Under the pieces are notes generated by a model. The model searched no databases, was not told the DNA's origin, and saw only the letters and a program-made list of their open reading frames with translations. A stretch of DNA of 49,365 nt from Thiobacillus sp. (GTDB lineage Bacteria; Pseudomonadota; Gammaproteobacteria; Burkholderiales; Thiobacillaceae). Position 1 is the stretch's first letter; every line of letters starts with the position of its first letter. The DNA lies in the NCBI GenBank assembly GCA_019459325.1, contig JAIBFA010000024.1, positions 1 to 49,365 of the forward strand, read 5' to 3'. Below are positions 9,416 through 19,200 of the stretch, in pieces. The position numbers and the translations under genes are program-made.

Positions 9416-10729
9416 TTGGCTACGCCCAAAACCGGCTTGAATAAATTCGGCGACCTCAAGCGTCGCCTGCTTTTTCTGCTTGGCGCATTGATCGTCTACC
9501 GCATCGGTACTTTTATTCCGGTGCCGGGTATCGATCCTCTGGTGCTCGATCAGCTGTTCAAGTCGCAGCAGGGCGGGATCCTGGGCATGTTCAACATGTT
9601 CTCTGGCGGCGCGCTGTCGCGTTTCAGCCTGTTTGCGCTGGGGATCATGCCGTACATTTCGGCGTCAATCATTGTGCAGTTGATGACGACCGTGTCGCCC
9701 CATCTCGAAGCGCTGAAAAAAGAGGGCGAGGCGGGACGCCGCAAGATTACGCAATACACCCGCTATGGAACGTTGTTTCTGGCGGTATTTCAGGCGCTGG
9801 GTATTTCCATTGCACTGGAGTCGCAGGCGGGCCTGGTGCTTGATCCCGGGATGGGTTTCCGTTTGATTACGGTGGTCACCCTGACTGCGGGAACGATGTT
9901 CCTGATGTGGCTGGGTGAGCAGATTACCGAGCGTGGTCTGGGGAATGGCATTTCGATCATCATCTTCGCGGGCATTGCGGCGGGGCTCCCATCCGCGATC
10001 GGCGGCACGCTGGAATTGACCCGAACGGGTGCGTTCTCGATTCCGCTGGTGTTGATGCTGTTCGTTGGCGTGCTGTTGGTGACCGCACTGGTGGTGTTTG
10101 TCGAGCGGGGGCAGCGCAAGATTCTGGTCAACTATGCCAAGCGCCAGGTCGGCAAGATGGTAGTGGGCGGACAGAGCTCGCATCTGCCGCTCAAATTGAA
10201 TATGGCTGGGGTGATACCGCCGATTTTTGCCTCCAGCATCATTTTGTTTCCGGCCACCCTGGCTGGCTGGTTCGGCAGCGGCGAAGGAATGGGGTGGCTG
10301 AAGGATATCGCCTCGACCTTGTCGCCGGGGCAGCCGGTGTATGTGTTGCTCTATGCTTTGGCGATCATCTTCTTCTGCTTCTTCTATACGGCCTTGGTGT
10401 TCAATCCCAAGGAAACGGCGGACAACCTGAAGAAGAGTGGCGCGTTTGTTCCCGGTATTCGCCCGGGCGATCAAACTGCGCGCTACATTGACAAGATTCT
10501 GACCCGGCTGACGCTGGTGGGGGCGATCTACATCACGCTGGTGTGTTTGTTGCCTGAATTTCTGATTTTGAAATGGAATGTGCCTTTCTACTTTGGCGGA
10601 ACATCCCTGCTCATTATTGTGGTGGTGACGATGGATTTCATGGCGCAGGTTCAGGCTTACGTGATGTCGCACCAGTATGAAGGCTTGCTGAAGAAAGCCA
10701 ATTTTAAGAATGGCCTAGTGGGGCGTTGA
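9416..10729 (+). CDS. secY: SecY, protein-conducting channel subunit of the Sec translocon
   Basis: 437 residues and about ten membrane segments. The N-terminal [24 protein letters not shown] aligns with SecY, followed by the plug-region [14 protein letters not shown], the [12 protein letters not shown] loop and cytoplasmic loops bearing FVERGQRKI and RPGDQTARY. SecYEG moves unfolded proteins across or into the inner membrane. I place the start at a TTG codon at 9416, with GAGGA at 9403-9407 eight bases upstream; the only longer option (GTG 9350) would overlap rplO by 47 bp and add residues foreign to SecY. Its TGA overlaps the infA ATG by one base. Confidence 0.96.
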   Translation: MATPKTGLNKFGDLKRRLLFLLGALIVYRIGTFIPVPGIDPLVLDQLFKSQQGGILGMFNMFSGGALSRFSLFALGIMPYISASIIVQLMTTVSPHLEALKKEGEAGRRKITQYTRYGTLFLAVFQALGISIALESQAGLVLDPGMGFRLITVVTLTAGTMFLMWLGEQITERGLGNGISIIIFAGIAAGLPSAIGGTLELTRTGAFSIPLVLMLFVGVLLVTALVVFVERGQRKILVNYAKRQVGKMVVGGQSSHLPLKLNMAGVIPPIFASSIILFPATLAGWFGSGEGMGWLKDIASTLSPGQPVYVLLYALAIIFFCFFYTALVFNPKETADNLKKSGAFVPGIRPGDQTARYIDKILTRLTLVGAIYITLVCLLPEFLILKWNVPFYFGGTSLLIIVVVTMDFMAQVQAYVMSHQYEGLLKKANFKNGLVGR

Positions 10730-10947
10730 TGTCGAAGGAAGATGTCATCCAGATGCAGGGTGAAGTCATTGAAAACCTGCCAAATGCAACATTTCGGGTC
10801 AAGCTTGAAAATGGCCATGTTTTATTGGGTTATATCTCAGGAAAGATGCGTATGCACTACATCCGCATTCTTCCGGGCGACAAGGTGACGGTTGAACTCA
10901 CCCCGTACGATTTGTCGAAAGGCCGGATCGTTTTCCGAGCCAAATGA
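10729..10947 (+). CDS. infA: Translation initiation factor IF-1
   Basis: 72 residues, the standard size. [21 protein letters not shown], the [15 protein letters not shown] loop and the nearly invariant [13 protein letters not shown] end are present. This OB-fold protein occupies the 30S A site during initiation. It sits between secY and rpmJ, as in many betaproteobacteria, whereas in E. coli infA lies elsewhere. The start overlaps the secY stop (TGATG). Confidence 0.97.
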   Translation: MSKEDVIQMQGEVIENLPNATFRVKLENGHVLLGYISGKMRMHYIRILPGDKVTVELTPYDLSKGRIVFRAK

Positions 10948-10992
10948 TTTTTGTCCGGCAGCCATGCTGCCGGCGAGTGAATGGAGAAAACC

Positions 10993-11106
10993 ATGAGAGT
11001 GCAGGCTTCAGTCAAAAAAATGTGCCGTAAATGCAAGGTTGTACGTCGCAAAGGTGTTGTGCGCGTGATCTGTGATGATCCGCGCCACAAGCAGCGCCAG
11101 GGTTAA
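10993..11106 (+). CDS. rpmJ: 50S ribosomal protein L36 (zinc-binding form)
   Basis: A 37-codon gene, [14 protein letters not shown] to HKQRQG, with the zinc ligands C11, C14, C27 and H32 in the classical C+ pattern. L36 is the smallest 50S protein and binds near 23S helices 89 and 97. ATGGAGAAAACC gives a good SD before the ATG. In E. coli rpmJ also closes the spc group. Confidence 0.96.
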   Translation: MRVQASVKKMCRKCKVVRRKGVVRVICDDPRHKQRQG

Positions 11107-11138
11107 GCAGGCGGTTGTTGGTTAGATTGAATTCGAGT

Positions 11139-11168
11139 CAACCCAAAGACGGGTTGGCGTGTTATAAT
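11139..11168 (+). promoter_or_regulatory. Extended -10 promoter candidate for the alpha group (rpsM)
   Basis: TGTTATAAT: TG at 11160-11161, one base, then a perfect TATAAT at 11163-11168. No good -35 at the normal distance, which fits an extended -10 class promoter. Just upstream is a perfect 6-bp inverted repeat, CAACCC (11139-11144) / GGGTTG (11151-11156). The predicted start leaves only about 20 nt of leader before rpsM. Confidence 0.6.
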
Positions 11169-11196
11169 TTTTTGTTTTCCGTTCGGAGCTCTGCGA

Positions 11197-11553
11197 ATGG
11201 CTCGTATTGCTGGGGTTAATATCCCGAATCATCAACACGCGATTATCGCGTTGACCGCCATTTATGGCATTGGCAGGACTACGTCCGGCAAGATTTGCGA
11301 AGCGGCAGGCGTTGCCCATGCTTCGAAAATCAAGGACTTGTCCGAGGCCGAGGTCGAGCGTTTGCGTGAAGGCGTGGCCCAATTCACGGTCGAGGGCGAC
11401 CTTCGCCGTGAAATCACCATGAACATCAAACGTTTGATGGACCTTGGCTGCTACCGCGGCTTCCGTCATCGCAAAGGCTTGCCGGCACGTGGTCAGCGCA
11501 CCCGTACCAATGCGCGCACCCGCAAAGGGCCGCGCAAGGCCATCAGGAAATAA
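11197..11553 (+). CDS. rpsM: 30S ribosomal protein S13
   Basis: 118 residues, as in E. coli. [26 protein letters not shown] and the [22 protein letters not shown] tail are diagnostic; the tail contacts P-site tRNA and the body bridges to L5 in the 50S. It is the first gene of the alpha group and has its own promoter-like sequence. SD CGGAG 8 bases upstream. Confidence 0.98.
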   Translation: MARIAGVNIPNHQHAIIALTAIYGIGRTTSGKICEAAGVAHASKIKDLSEAEVERLREGVAQFTVEGDLRREITMNIKRLMDLGCYRGFRHRKGLPARGQRTRTNARTRKGPRKAIRK

Positions 11554-11562
11554 AGGTTAACC

Positions 11563-11955
11563 ATGGCAACGAAACCCGCTACGCGCGTCCGTAAAAAGGT
11601 CAAGAAGAATGTCGCAGAAGGCATTGCGCACATTCACGCTTCGTTCAACAACACCATCGTGACGATCACTGATCGCCAGGGCAATGCCCTGTCGTGGGCG
11701 ACCGCGGGTGGTGCGGGCTTCAAGGGCTCGCGCAAGTCCACGCCCTTTGCGGCGCAGGTTGCGGCAGAAAATGCCGGCAAAATGGCGCAGGAGTACGGCG
11801 TCAAGAATCTGGAAGTCCGGATCAAGGGCCCCGGCCCTGGTCGCGATTCCACCGTGCGTGCGTTGAATGCGCTGGGCTTCAAGATCGTTGCGATCTCGGA
11901 TGTCACGCCGATTCCGCATAACGGTTGCCGTCCCTCCAAAAAGCGTCGTATCTAA
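11563..11955 (+). CDS. rpsK: 30S ribosomal protein S11
   Basis: 130 residues (129 in E. coli). [18 protein letters not shown], then [14 protein letters not shown], the [13 protein letters not shown] motif and the [13 protein letters not shown] end are S11 hallmarks. It forms the platform of the 30S with S6 and S18 and contacts the Shine-Dalgarno helix. The gap after rpsM is 9 bp. Confidence 0.98.
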   Translation: MATKPATRVRKKVKKNVAEGIAHIHASFNNTIVTITDRQGNALSWATAGGAGFKGSRKSTPFAAQVAAENAGKMAQEYGVKNLEVRIKGPGPGRDSTVRALNALGFKIVAISDVTPIPHNGCRPSKKRRI

Positions 11956-11969
11956 TACTAGGCAAAATC

Positions 11970-12599
11970 ATGGCTCGTAATCTTGATCCCAAATGCCGTC
12001 AGTGTCGCCGTGAAGGCGAAAAGCTCTTCCTGAAAGGCGAGAAGTGTTTTACTGACAAATGCGCTATCGAGCGCCGTCCCTATGCGCCTGGTCAGCATGG
12101 CCAGAAAAGCGGTGCCCGCCTGTCCGGTTATGGCGTGCAACTGCGTGAAAAACAGAAAATTCGCCGCATCTACGGCGTGCTGGAAGGCCAGTTCCGTCTG
12201 ACCTACAAACGGGCAGACAGCCGCAAAGGCGTGACCGGCGAAAACCTGCTGTCGATTCTGGAATCGCGGCTGGATTCGGTGTGCTACCGCATGGGCTTCG
12301 GCGCATCGCGCACCGAAGCGCGTCAGGTGCTGCGTCACAACGGCATCATGGTGAATGGCCGCCGGGTCAATATCCCGTCGTATCAGGTGCGTGCGGGTGA
12401 TGTGGTTGAGGTGTCGGAGAAGGCAAAAGCCCATCTGCGTATCAAGGCTGCAGCAGAGGCCGCTGCGGCCCGTGGTTATCCCGAGTGGGTGGAAGTTGAT
12501 GCCAAGGCGCTCAAGGGCACCTACAAAGCTGCCCCGCAACGCTCGGAACTGCCGTCGACCATCAACGAATCGCTGGTCGTCGAACTGTACTCCAAATAA
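11970..12599 (+). CDS. rpsD: 30S ribosomal protein S4 (zinc-finger form)
   Basis: 209 residues. The N-terminus carries four cysteines (C9, C12, C26, C31), the zinc-binding arrangement seen in some bacteria and lost in others. The central S4 RNA-binding domain follows ([20 protein letters not shown]). S4 nucleates 30S assembly and in E. coli represses the alpha genes. A longer reading from 11925 runs inside rpsK and is rejected. A small hairpin lies between it and rpoA. Confidence 0.98.
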   Translation: MARNLDPKCRQCRREGEKLFLKGEKCFTDKCAIERRPYAPGQHGQKSGARLSGYGVQLREKQKIRRIYGVLEGQFRLTYKRADSRKGVTGENLLSILESRLDSVCYRMGFGASRTEARQVLRHNGIMVNGRRVNIPSYQVRAGDVVEVSEKAKAHLRIKAAAEAAAARGYPEWVEVDAKALKGTYKAAPQRSELPSTINESLVVELYSK

Positions 12600-12605
12600 G
12601 TTGAC

Positions 12606-12622
12606 CGGGTCTCTGTGACCCG
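12606..12622 (+). promoter_or_regulatory. Hairpin between rpsD and rpoA
   Basis: CGGGTC (12606-12611) and GACCCG (12617-12622) form a perfect 6-bp stem with a TCTGT loop. No T-run follows, so it is not an obvious terminator. It could be a pause, processing or regulator-binding site in the 56-nt gap before rpoA. Confidence 0.4.
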
Positions 12623-12655
12623 ATCTTAAGGGCTGGTTTTAAGGAATTGCACTCT

Positions 12656-13636
12656 ATGCAAAGCGCTACGGAATTTCTCAAGCCGCGAATCGTGGAGGTT
12701 GATCGCGCCTCCCCGCTGCATGCCAAGGTCATCATGGAGCCCTTCGAGCGTGGCTTTGGCCACACGCTCGGCAATGCGCTGCGTCGTATTCTGCTGTCGT
12801 CCATGGTGGGCTATGCGCCGACCGAAGTGGCCATCAGCGGTGTTGTCCACGAGTATTCGACCATCGAGGGCGTGCAGGAGGATGTCGTTGATATCCTGCT
12901 GAACCTCAAGGGCATCGCATTCAAGATGCACGGCAAGTCCGAGGCCGTCCTGAAGGTTTCCAAGGCTGGCGAAGGTGTGGTCACCGCGGGTGACATCGAG
13001 GTTGGCCACGACATCGAAGTGCTGAATCCGGATCACGTGATCGCCCACCTGACCAAGGGCGGCAAACTCGACATGGAAATCAAGATCGAGAGCGGGCGCG
13101 GTTACCAGCCGGCCACCGCGCGCAAGGTTTCGGAAGAGACCCGCACCGTGGGTTCGATTCTGGTCGATGCGTCGTTCAGCCCGGTTCGCCGCGTCGCCTA
13201 CTCGGTCGAGAGCGCGCGTGTCGAGCAGCGCACCGACCTCGACCGCCTGGTGATTGATATCGAAACCAATGGCGTGGTCGAGCCGGAAGAAGCCGTGCGC
13301 ACCGCCGCCCGCATCCTGGTGAACCAGCTCTCCGTGTTTGCCGATCTGGAAGGCACTCCGGCCGAGTCCGAATCGCCGCGTTCGCCGCAGGTCGATCCCC
13401 TGCTGCTGCGTCCGGTCGACGACCTGGAACTGACTGTGCGTTCGGCAAACTGCCTGAAAGCCGAGAACATCTATTTCATTGGCGACCTGATCCAGCGTTC
13501 GGAAACCGAACTGCTGCGCACCCCCAACCTGGGCCGCAAGTCGCTGAACGAAATCAAGGACGTGCTGGCTTCCAAGAGCCTGTCCCTGGGGATGAAGCTG
13601 GAAAACTGGCCGCCCGCAGGTCTTGAGCGTCCCTGA
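12656..13636 (+). CDS. rpoA: RNA polymerase alpha subunit
   Basis: 326 residues. The N-terminal assembly domain includes [17 protein letters not shown], followed by a linker and the C-terminal DNA-binding domain from about residue 250. R262 in [10 protein letters not shown] corresponds to E. coli R265, which contacts UP elements, and the helix-hairpin-helix [13 protein letters not shown] is intact. The start is the ATG at 12656 with AAGGA ten bases upstream; an earlier TTG is not needed. It lies in the standard alpha-group position between rpsD and rplQ. Confidence 0.98.
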   Translation: MQSATEFLKPRIVEVDRASPLHAKVIMEPFERGFGHTLGNALRRILLSSMVGYAPTEVAISGVVHEYSTIEGVQEDVVDILLNLKGIAFKMHGKSEAVLKVSKAGEGVVTAGDIEVGHDIEVLNPDHVIAHLTKGGKLDMEIKIESGRGYQPATARKVSEETRTVGSILVDASFSPVRRVAYSVESARVEQRTDLDRLVIDIETNGVVEPEEAVRTAARILVNQLSVFADLEGTPAESESPRSPQVDPLLLRPVDDLELTVRSANCLKAENIYFIGDLIQRSETELLRTPNLGRKSLNEIKDVLASKSLSLGMKLENWPPAGLERP

Positions 13637-13734
13637 AGTATTAAGCAAGTCCACTGTAACCAAAATCAAACAATAAAGTGCGGGTCGCCGTGGCTGGCGG
13701 CCTTGCCCAAGAATACTGACTGAAAGGAATAGCC

Positions 13735-14124
13735 ATGCGTCACCGTCAATCCAACCGCAAACTGAATCGCACCACCAGCCATCGTCTGGCCATGTTCCGC
13801 AACATGAGTGTGTCGCTGCTGAAGCACGAAGTCATCAAGACCACGCTGCCGAAGGCCAAGGAACTGCGTCGCTTCGTCGAGCCGCTGATCACCTTGGGCA
13901 AGGAGCCGAGCCTGGCGAACCATCGTCTGGCGTTCGACCGTCTGCGCGACCGCGACATCGTCGTCAAGCTGTTCGGAGAACTGGGCCCGCGCTACAAGAC
14001 CCGTCCCGGCGGTTACCTGCGCATCCTGAAGTATGGCTTCCGCAATGGCGATAACGCGCCGATGGCCCTGGTCGAGCTGGTTGACCGTCCGGAGACCGAC
14101 GTCGAGCCGGTCGAAGCCGAGTAA
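13735..14124 (+). CDS. rplQ: 50S ribosomal protein L17
   Basis: 129 residues (127 in E. coli). [24 protein letters not shown] is the L17 start, then [25 protein letters not shown] and [15 protein letters not shown]. It lies at the tunnel exit near L22 and L32. SD AAGGA before the ATG. The gene ends the ribosomal supercluster and is followed by a strong terminator. Confidence 0.98.
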   Translation: MRHRQSNRKLNRTTSHRLAMFRNMSVSLLKHEVIKTTLPKAKELRRFVEPLITLGKEPSLANHRLAFDRLRDRDIVVKLFGELGPRYKTRPGGYLRILKYGFRNGDNAPMALVELVDRPETDVEPVEAE

Positions 14125-14147
14125 GTCGAGCGAACTTCGCGTATCTG

Positions 14148-14175
14148 AAAAAAGCCGGGTGATCCCGGCTTTTTT
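14148..14175 (+). terminator. Intrinsic terminator of the ribosomal cluster
   Basis: AAAAAAGCCGGG (14148-14159), a TGAT loop and CCCGGCTTTTTT (14164-14175): a GC-rich stem flanked by A and T tracts, so it may work in both directions. It is 23 bp after rplQ. Confidence 0.92.
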
Positions 14176-14277
14176 CATGTCCGTGTTTCAGTGGGGCTCC
14201 GCTGGCACACGGCTGCCCTTGCCGCTGGCCGAGCTTGTGAGGCATAGTCGCTCTTCCCTGCAAACCCGGACAAGCCT

Positions 14278-15006
14278 GTGATCGTCCTCTTCACCGATTT
14301 CGGCGTGCGCGATCCCTACGTGGGGCAGGTCAAGGCACGCCTCGCCGAACATGCGCCCGCACAACAGGTGGTGGATCTGCTGCATGAAGTGCCGGATTTC
14401 AATCCACATGCGGGTGCGCATCTGCTGGCGGCGTTTGCCCCCGGCTTCCCACCAGGCAGCGTATTCCTCGCGGTGGTCGACCCCGGCGTCGGCACGCCAC
14501 GCGACGCTGTGGTGGCGATGGCCGGCGGCCGCTGGTTCGTGGGGCCGGACAATGGGTTGCTGTCTATCATTGCAGCGCGCCATCCCGATACCCGGCTGTG
14601 GCGCATCAACTGGCAGCCCGAAGGCCTGTCGGCCACCTTTCATGGCCGCGATCTGTTTGCCCTGATCGCCGCCGACATTGCGCGCGGCGAATTCCCCAAC
14701 GACAAGCTGAGTCCGATCGACAAGCTGAACGTCGAATTCGATGCGGGCGACCTCGCGCGGGTGATCTACATCGACCATTATGGCAACGCCTGGACCGGCG
14801 TACGCGGCGTGCCGCAGGATGCGCGCGTCAGCGCTGCGGGTGAACTGTTCAAGCACGGCGAGAGCTTCGGCTTTGTCGGCAAGGGCGAGGGTTTCTGGTT
14901 TATCAACAGCGTCGGCCTGCTTGAGCTTGCGGTCAACCGGGGCAGCGCCGCGGCCACATTCAGTCTGAAGGTGGGCGATCCGGTGCAGGTGCAGCGACTC
15001 AACTAA
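14278..15006 (+). CDS. SAM hydroxide adenosyltransferase / SAM hydrolase-type protein (DUF62 family)
   Basis: 242 residues, GTG start. Members of this family (related to fluorinase and chlorinase) hydrolyse S-adenosylmethionine to adenosine and methionine. Visible motifs: LFTDFG with the first conserved aspartate at the N-terminus, VVDPGVG near residue 70, VGPDNGLL near 92, and FHGRDLFA near 124, which holds the histidine and Arg-Asp of the family's conserved polar triad. The C-terminal beta-barrel domain includes YIDHYGNA and FINSVGLLELAVN. It is a monocistronic plus-strand gene after the ribosomal terminator, convergent with the glycerate kinase with only 6 bp between stops. Cellular role of the family is still unclear. 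Confidence 0.88.
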   Translation: MIVLFTDFGVRDPYVGQVKARLAEHAPAQQVVDLLHEVPDFNPHAGAHLLAAFAPGFPPGSVFLAVVDPGVGTPRDAVVAMAGGRWFVGPDNGLLSIIAARHPDTRLWRINWQPEGLSATFHGRDLFALIAADIARGEFPNDKLSPIDKLNVEFDAGDLARVIYIDHYGNAWTGVRGVPQDARVSAAGELFKHGESFGFVGKGEGFWFINSVGLLELAVNRGSAAATFSLKVGDPVQVQRLN

Positions 15007-15012
15007 ACCCGT

Positions 15013-16275
15013 TCAATCCAGCCCGATCAGCAGCGCCCGGTAATCGTTGACATTGGTGCGGGTGGGGCCACTGACGACCAGGTCGCCGAGAGCGGAAAAA
15101 AAACCATGGCTGTCATGCGCAGCGAGATAAACCGATGCATCGAGCCCGCGTTCGCGTGCGTGAAGCAGCGTGTCCGGGCCAATCACCGCACCCGCGTTGT
15201 CCTCGCTGCCGTCGATACCGTCGGTGTCGCAGGCAATCGCCCACGTGGGGGTATCCGCCAGCTCAAGCGCCAGGGCCAGCAGAAATTCTGCGTTGCGGCC
15301 GCCGCGACCGTGTCGCGGGCGCAGCGTGACGGTGGTCTCGCCCCCTGAAATCAGCACGATGGGGTGAGCCTTCACGGCCCGCGCAAGGGCGGCATGCTGT
15401 TTGGCCACGGCCACTGTGTCCCCGCTGACACTGTCGGTTAGCACTACGGCGGGAATGCCCTGTTGTTCGAAATAATTGCACGCAGCCTTGAGACTGTCCT
15501 GTGCGCTGCCGATGACGCGGTTTTCCGTGTGGGCAAAACAGGCGTGGCCGGGCTTGGGCGTGTCGTCCCCCGCACCGGCAATACAGGCTTCGAGGTGGTG
15601 CCGGACGCCGGTGGGCAGCGCGATGCCGAAGCGCTGTAGCCGCTCGAGCGCATCGGCACAGGTGGTGGGGTCGGGCGCGCAGGGGCCGGAGGCAATATGG
15701 GTCGGGTCGTCGCCGACGACGTCCGAAATGATCAGCGCCAGCGTGCGCGCGCCATTCGCCGCCTGTGTCAGCCGTCCGCCCGACAGGCGGGTGAGGTGCT
15801 TGCGCACGGTGTTGATATCGTGGATGGTCGCGCCGGCATTCAGCAGTGCCTTGGTCACCTGACGCAATTCCTTGAGGCCCACCCCTTCGACCGGGGCGGC
15901 AAGCAGGCTGGAACCGCCGCCCGAAATCAGAGCCAGCAGCAGATCGTCCGGGCCCAGTTGGCCCGCCATGTCCAGCATGCGCAAAGCAGCTTCCTCGCCG
16001 CGCCCGTCAGGCAGCGGATGGCTGGCCTCGACGACCTCGATGCGGCGCGTGGGCAGGCCGTGCTGGTAACGGGTGACGAGCAGGCCGGATAGGGGGGCAG
16101 CATCCGGCCAGTGGGCTTCGACCGCAGCGGCCATGCTGGCGGCCGCTTTGCCGCCGCCGACGACCAGGGTGCGGCCGCGCGGCGGCGCGGGCAGGTGCGG
16201 TGGCAGGATGATCGCGGGGTCGGCTGCGGCCACCGCGGCACGGAAGGATTCCAGCAGAAGCTCGCGTGGGTTCAT
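15013..16275 (-). CDS. ttuD: Glycerate 2-kinase (TtuD/GckA, MOFRL family)
   Basis: 420 residues from an ATG at 16275, giving the N-terminus MNPRELLLESFRAAV; a longer reading to 16407 overlaps the RND permease gene and is rejected. Family motifs are clear: VVGGGKAAASMA near residue 40, the phosphate-binding SGGGSSLLAAP, and the MOFRL C-terminal domain with ISGGETTV and GRGGRNAEFLLALAL. It phosphorylates D-glycerate to 2-phosphoglycerate. Members were long called 'hydroxypyruvate reductase' because of the tartrate-utilisation ttuD name. It lies 16 bp downstream of the RND permease gene on the same strand and could be co-transcribed, with no evident functional link. Confidence 0.88.
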   Translation of the reverse strand: MNPRELLLESFRAAVAAADPAIILPPHLPAPPRGRTLVVGGGKAAASMAAAVEAHWPDAAPLSGLLVTRYQHGLPTRRIEVVEASHPLPDGRGEEAALRMLDMAGQLGPDDLLLALISGGGSSLLAAPVEGVGLKELRQVTKALLNAGATIHDINTVRKHLTRLSGGRLTQAANGARTLALIISDVVGDDPTHIASGPCAPDPTTCADALERLQRFGIALPTGVRHHLEACIAGAGDDTPKPGHACFAHTENRVIGSAQDSLKAACNYFEQQGIPAVVLTDSVSGDTVAVAKQHAALARAVKAHPIVLISGGETTVTLRPRHGRGGRNAEFLLALALELADTPTWAIACDTDGIDGSEDNAGAVIGPDTLLHARERGLDASVYLAAHDSHGFFSALGDLVVSGPTRTNVNDYRALLIGLD

Positions 16276-16291
16276 TCTCGTCGGCCTCGGA

Positions 16292-19200
16292 TCAGGCAGC
16301 CGCTTGGCGGCGCATCTTGCGCACAAGGCCGCCGCGCAGGCTGGGACCGATCTGCATCGCCAGCCGGAACAGGGTGGGCATGGTGAACAGCGTGAGCGTG
16401 GTGGCAACCAGCAGGCCCCACACCAGGCTCGCCGCCATCGGCCCCCAGATTAGTGACTTGCCGCCTAGCCCGACGGCGAGCGAGAACAGGCCTCCGATGG
16501 TCGTGGTGGTGGTGATGATGATGGGGACGACGCGGCGGCGCGCGGCATACAGTGTGGCGTGCAGCAGGCCCATGCCGGACTGCAGGCGGGCGTTGGCGGC
16601 GTCGATCAGCACGATGGCCGAGTTGACCGCGATGCCGGTGAGCGCGATGACGCCGTACAGCGTGTAGAGGCTCAATGGGTTCTGCGTGATGAAAAGGCCG
16701 AACACCACGCCGGTGAAGGCCATCGGGACCGTCAGCAGGATCAGGAGCGGCTGCCAGTAGGAGCGGAACTGCGCGGCGAGGATCAGATAGATCAGGCCGA
16801 CCCCGAGCAGGAACAGCATCTTCATCGCGCCCAGGCTCTCGTTGATGTCGTCGAGCTCGCCGGTGAAATCGATGCGGGTATTCGGATAGCGCGCTGCCAT
16901 TGCGTCCCACTGCGCAGCGATCTGCGCGTTCGCCTCCACCGTGTCGATGCGTTCCTTGTCGAGGTCGGACTCGATCGTGATCGCGCGCTTGAGGTTGTAG
17001 TGCTTGATGCCGCCGGAGCCGATCCGGGTTTCGGCATGCACCAGCGCACCCAGCGTGGTGGTGCCGCCGCCGGGCAGCGCCACCGGGTCGGCCAGCAGTT
17101 GCTGGATGTCGGTGAGGCCATCCTGGCTGGCACCGTTTTGATGGGCCCCGCTTTGATTCGCTGTCGCGCCGCGCACCCGCACTTCGATCTTGTCGCCGCT
17201 GTCGCGCGTTTCGGTGATGATTTCGCCTTCGGTGTGCAGGCGCACCAGCCGCGCCACCGTGGCGGGATCGAGCCCGGCACTTTTCAGGGCGTCTGCATCA
17301 AGCTGAAGCACCAACTGCGGCCGGCCCGGCAGATCGTCGTCGGTGACGTCGCGGGTGCCGTCGATCCTGATCACGGCCTGCTTCAGCTCCTGCGCGGCGG
17401 CCCGCAACTCGTTGACGTCGTCGCCCCGCAGCCGCAGCTTGATGGCCTTGGCTGCCGGCGGCCCTCCGGAAAGCTGGGTGAAGGAAATCTTGCCGGGAGC
17501 GGGCAGGGCTTCGATCTCCTGCCGCATGGCGTCCACCACCTCGCCGACCTCGCGCATGCCCTCGCCGCGCGGATTGAGCGACACGCTGACCTGGCCATAG
17601 GATTCGCCATACAGCGGCTCGGTGTCGGTCCATTTCACCCCGGCGTAGCTCGTCACCCCGCGCGCCTCGCCTGCGCTCAGATGACGGCGCACCACCGCTT
17701 CCACCTTGGCCGTCTCGCGTAGGGTGACGTCGATGGCGCTGCCGCTCGGCATGTCGATGTTGACGTAGAACAGGCGGATCGGGTCGAAGGCGAAGAACTG
17801 CGTGCGCACTGCGCCGCTGGCCACCAGCGCCACTGCGCCGACGAACAGGGCCAGCACGACCAGCCCGCTGACCCACGGATGGCGCATGAGCTTGACCAGA
17901 AGCCGGGTGTATTTCACCCGCAGCGTATGGGTGTAGCGTTCGCGCACAGGCTGCAGACGCGTCGGCTTTCTGAAATTGAGCTTCAATCCCACCACGTGCG
18001 CCGGCATCATCCAGTAGGCTTCGAGCAGGCTGATGCTGAGCGCCAACGTCACCACCAGCGGCACCAGCAGCATGAACTTGCCGACGATGCCGGGCATCAG
18101 CATCAGCGGCAGGAAGGCGGCGATGGTGGTGGCGACCGCTGCCAATACCGGCAGGCCGACTTCGCGGATGGCGTCGAGCGTCGCCGGCAGGGCGTCGGCG
18201 CCGCGGGCGATGCGGTAGTAGATCGCCTCGGTGATGACTACTGCGTCGTCCACCAGCATGCCCAGCGCGATGACGATGCCGAGCAGCACCGGGATGCTCA
18301 GGGTGAAATCGAAGGCATACAGAATGGCGAATGCACCCGCCAGCGAGAAGGGAATGCCCAGACTGACCAGCATCGCCAGCCGGCTGCCGAGAAAGAGCCA
18401 GCACAGTCCCAGCACGATCAAGAGGCCGATCAGCGCGTTGGTTTCCATCACCCCGATGGCCTGCTTCGTCGGCACGGTCTGGTCGTCGAACAACAACAAA
18501 GAAAAGCCACCCGGCTTCAGTGCCGCTTCGCGCTCGGCGATGTAACGGTTGATGTCGGCCACCAGATTGAGCGTATTCACCTTGCTCTTCTTGGTCACCG
18601 CCAGGATCACTGCCGGCTGGCCGTTGCTTGAAGCCAGGCTGCTGGCGCGCGCGCGCGCGGTTTCCACCGTTGCCAGCGTGGACAGCGGCACCGGCGAACC
18701 CAGGCTGGGCGACAGCACCGTCAAGCGGCCCAGGTAGTCGGCGTCGGCCTGCTGGCCGATCACCCGCACCAGCCAGTCGTCCTCGCCCACCCGCGCGCGG
18801 CCGGCAAAGGTGTCGCGGAACCAGGCGCGTACCGCATCGGCGATCTGCGCTGCAGTCAGCCCGCGTGCCGCGGCCTCAAAGGGAGAAAACTCCACTCGCA
18901 GTTCGGGATCGTTCTGGCCGGTCGCCAGCACCCGGTCGACGCCGGGCAGGCGCTCGATATCGTCCTGGATCTGCCGTGCCGTGCGGCGCAGGCGTTCGTC
19001 GTCGGCGGGGCCGGTCAGCAGCACCATCGCTGTCGGGAAACCGTTCGATGTGGTGATCTCCTGCACGTCCGGTTCCTTCGCGTCGTCCGGCAGATCGCTG
19101 TTGTACTTGTTCTGCACCAGTCGCCGCAGGTCGGTTACGTGCTTGTCGAACTGGCGTTCGGACACCTCGCGGAAGCGCACCAGGATGATCGACGAATTGT

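Noticed and set aside
7903..9459. 518-codon minus-strand frame opposite rplR-rplO
   Set aside because: It spans five certain ribosomal protein genes on the other strand and has no recognisable motifs; codon-bias shadow.
16559..17722. 387-codon plus-strand frame opposite the RND permease
   Set aside because: Low-complexity shadow of a long GC-rich membrane-protein gene.
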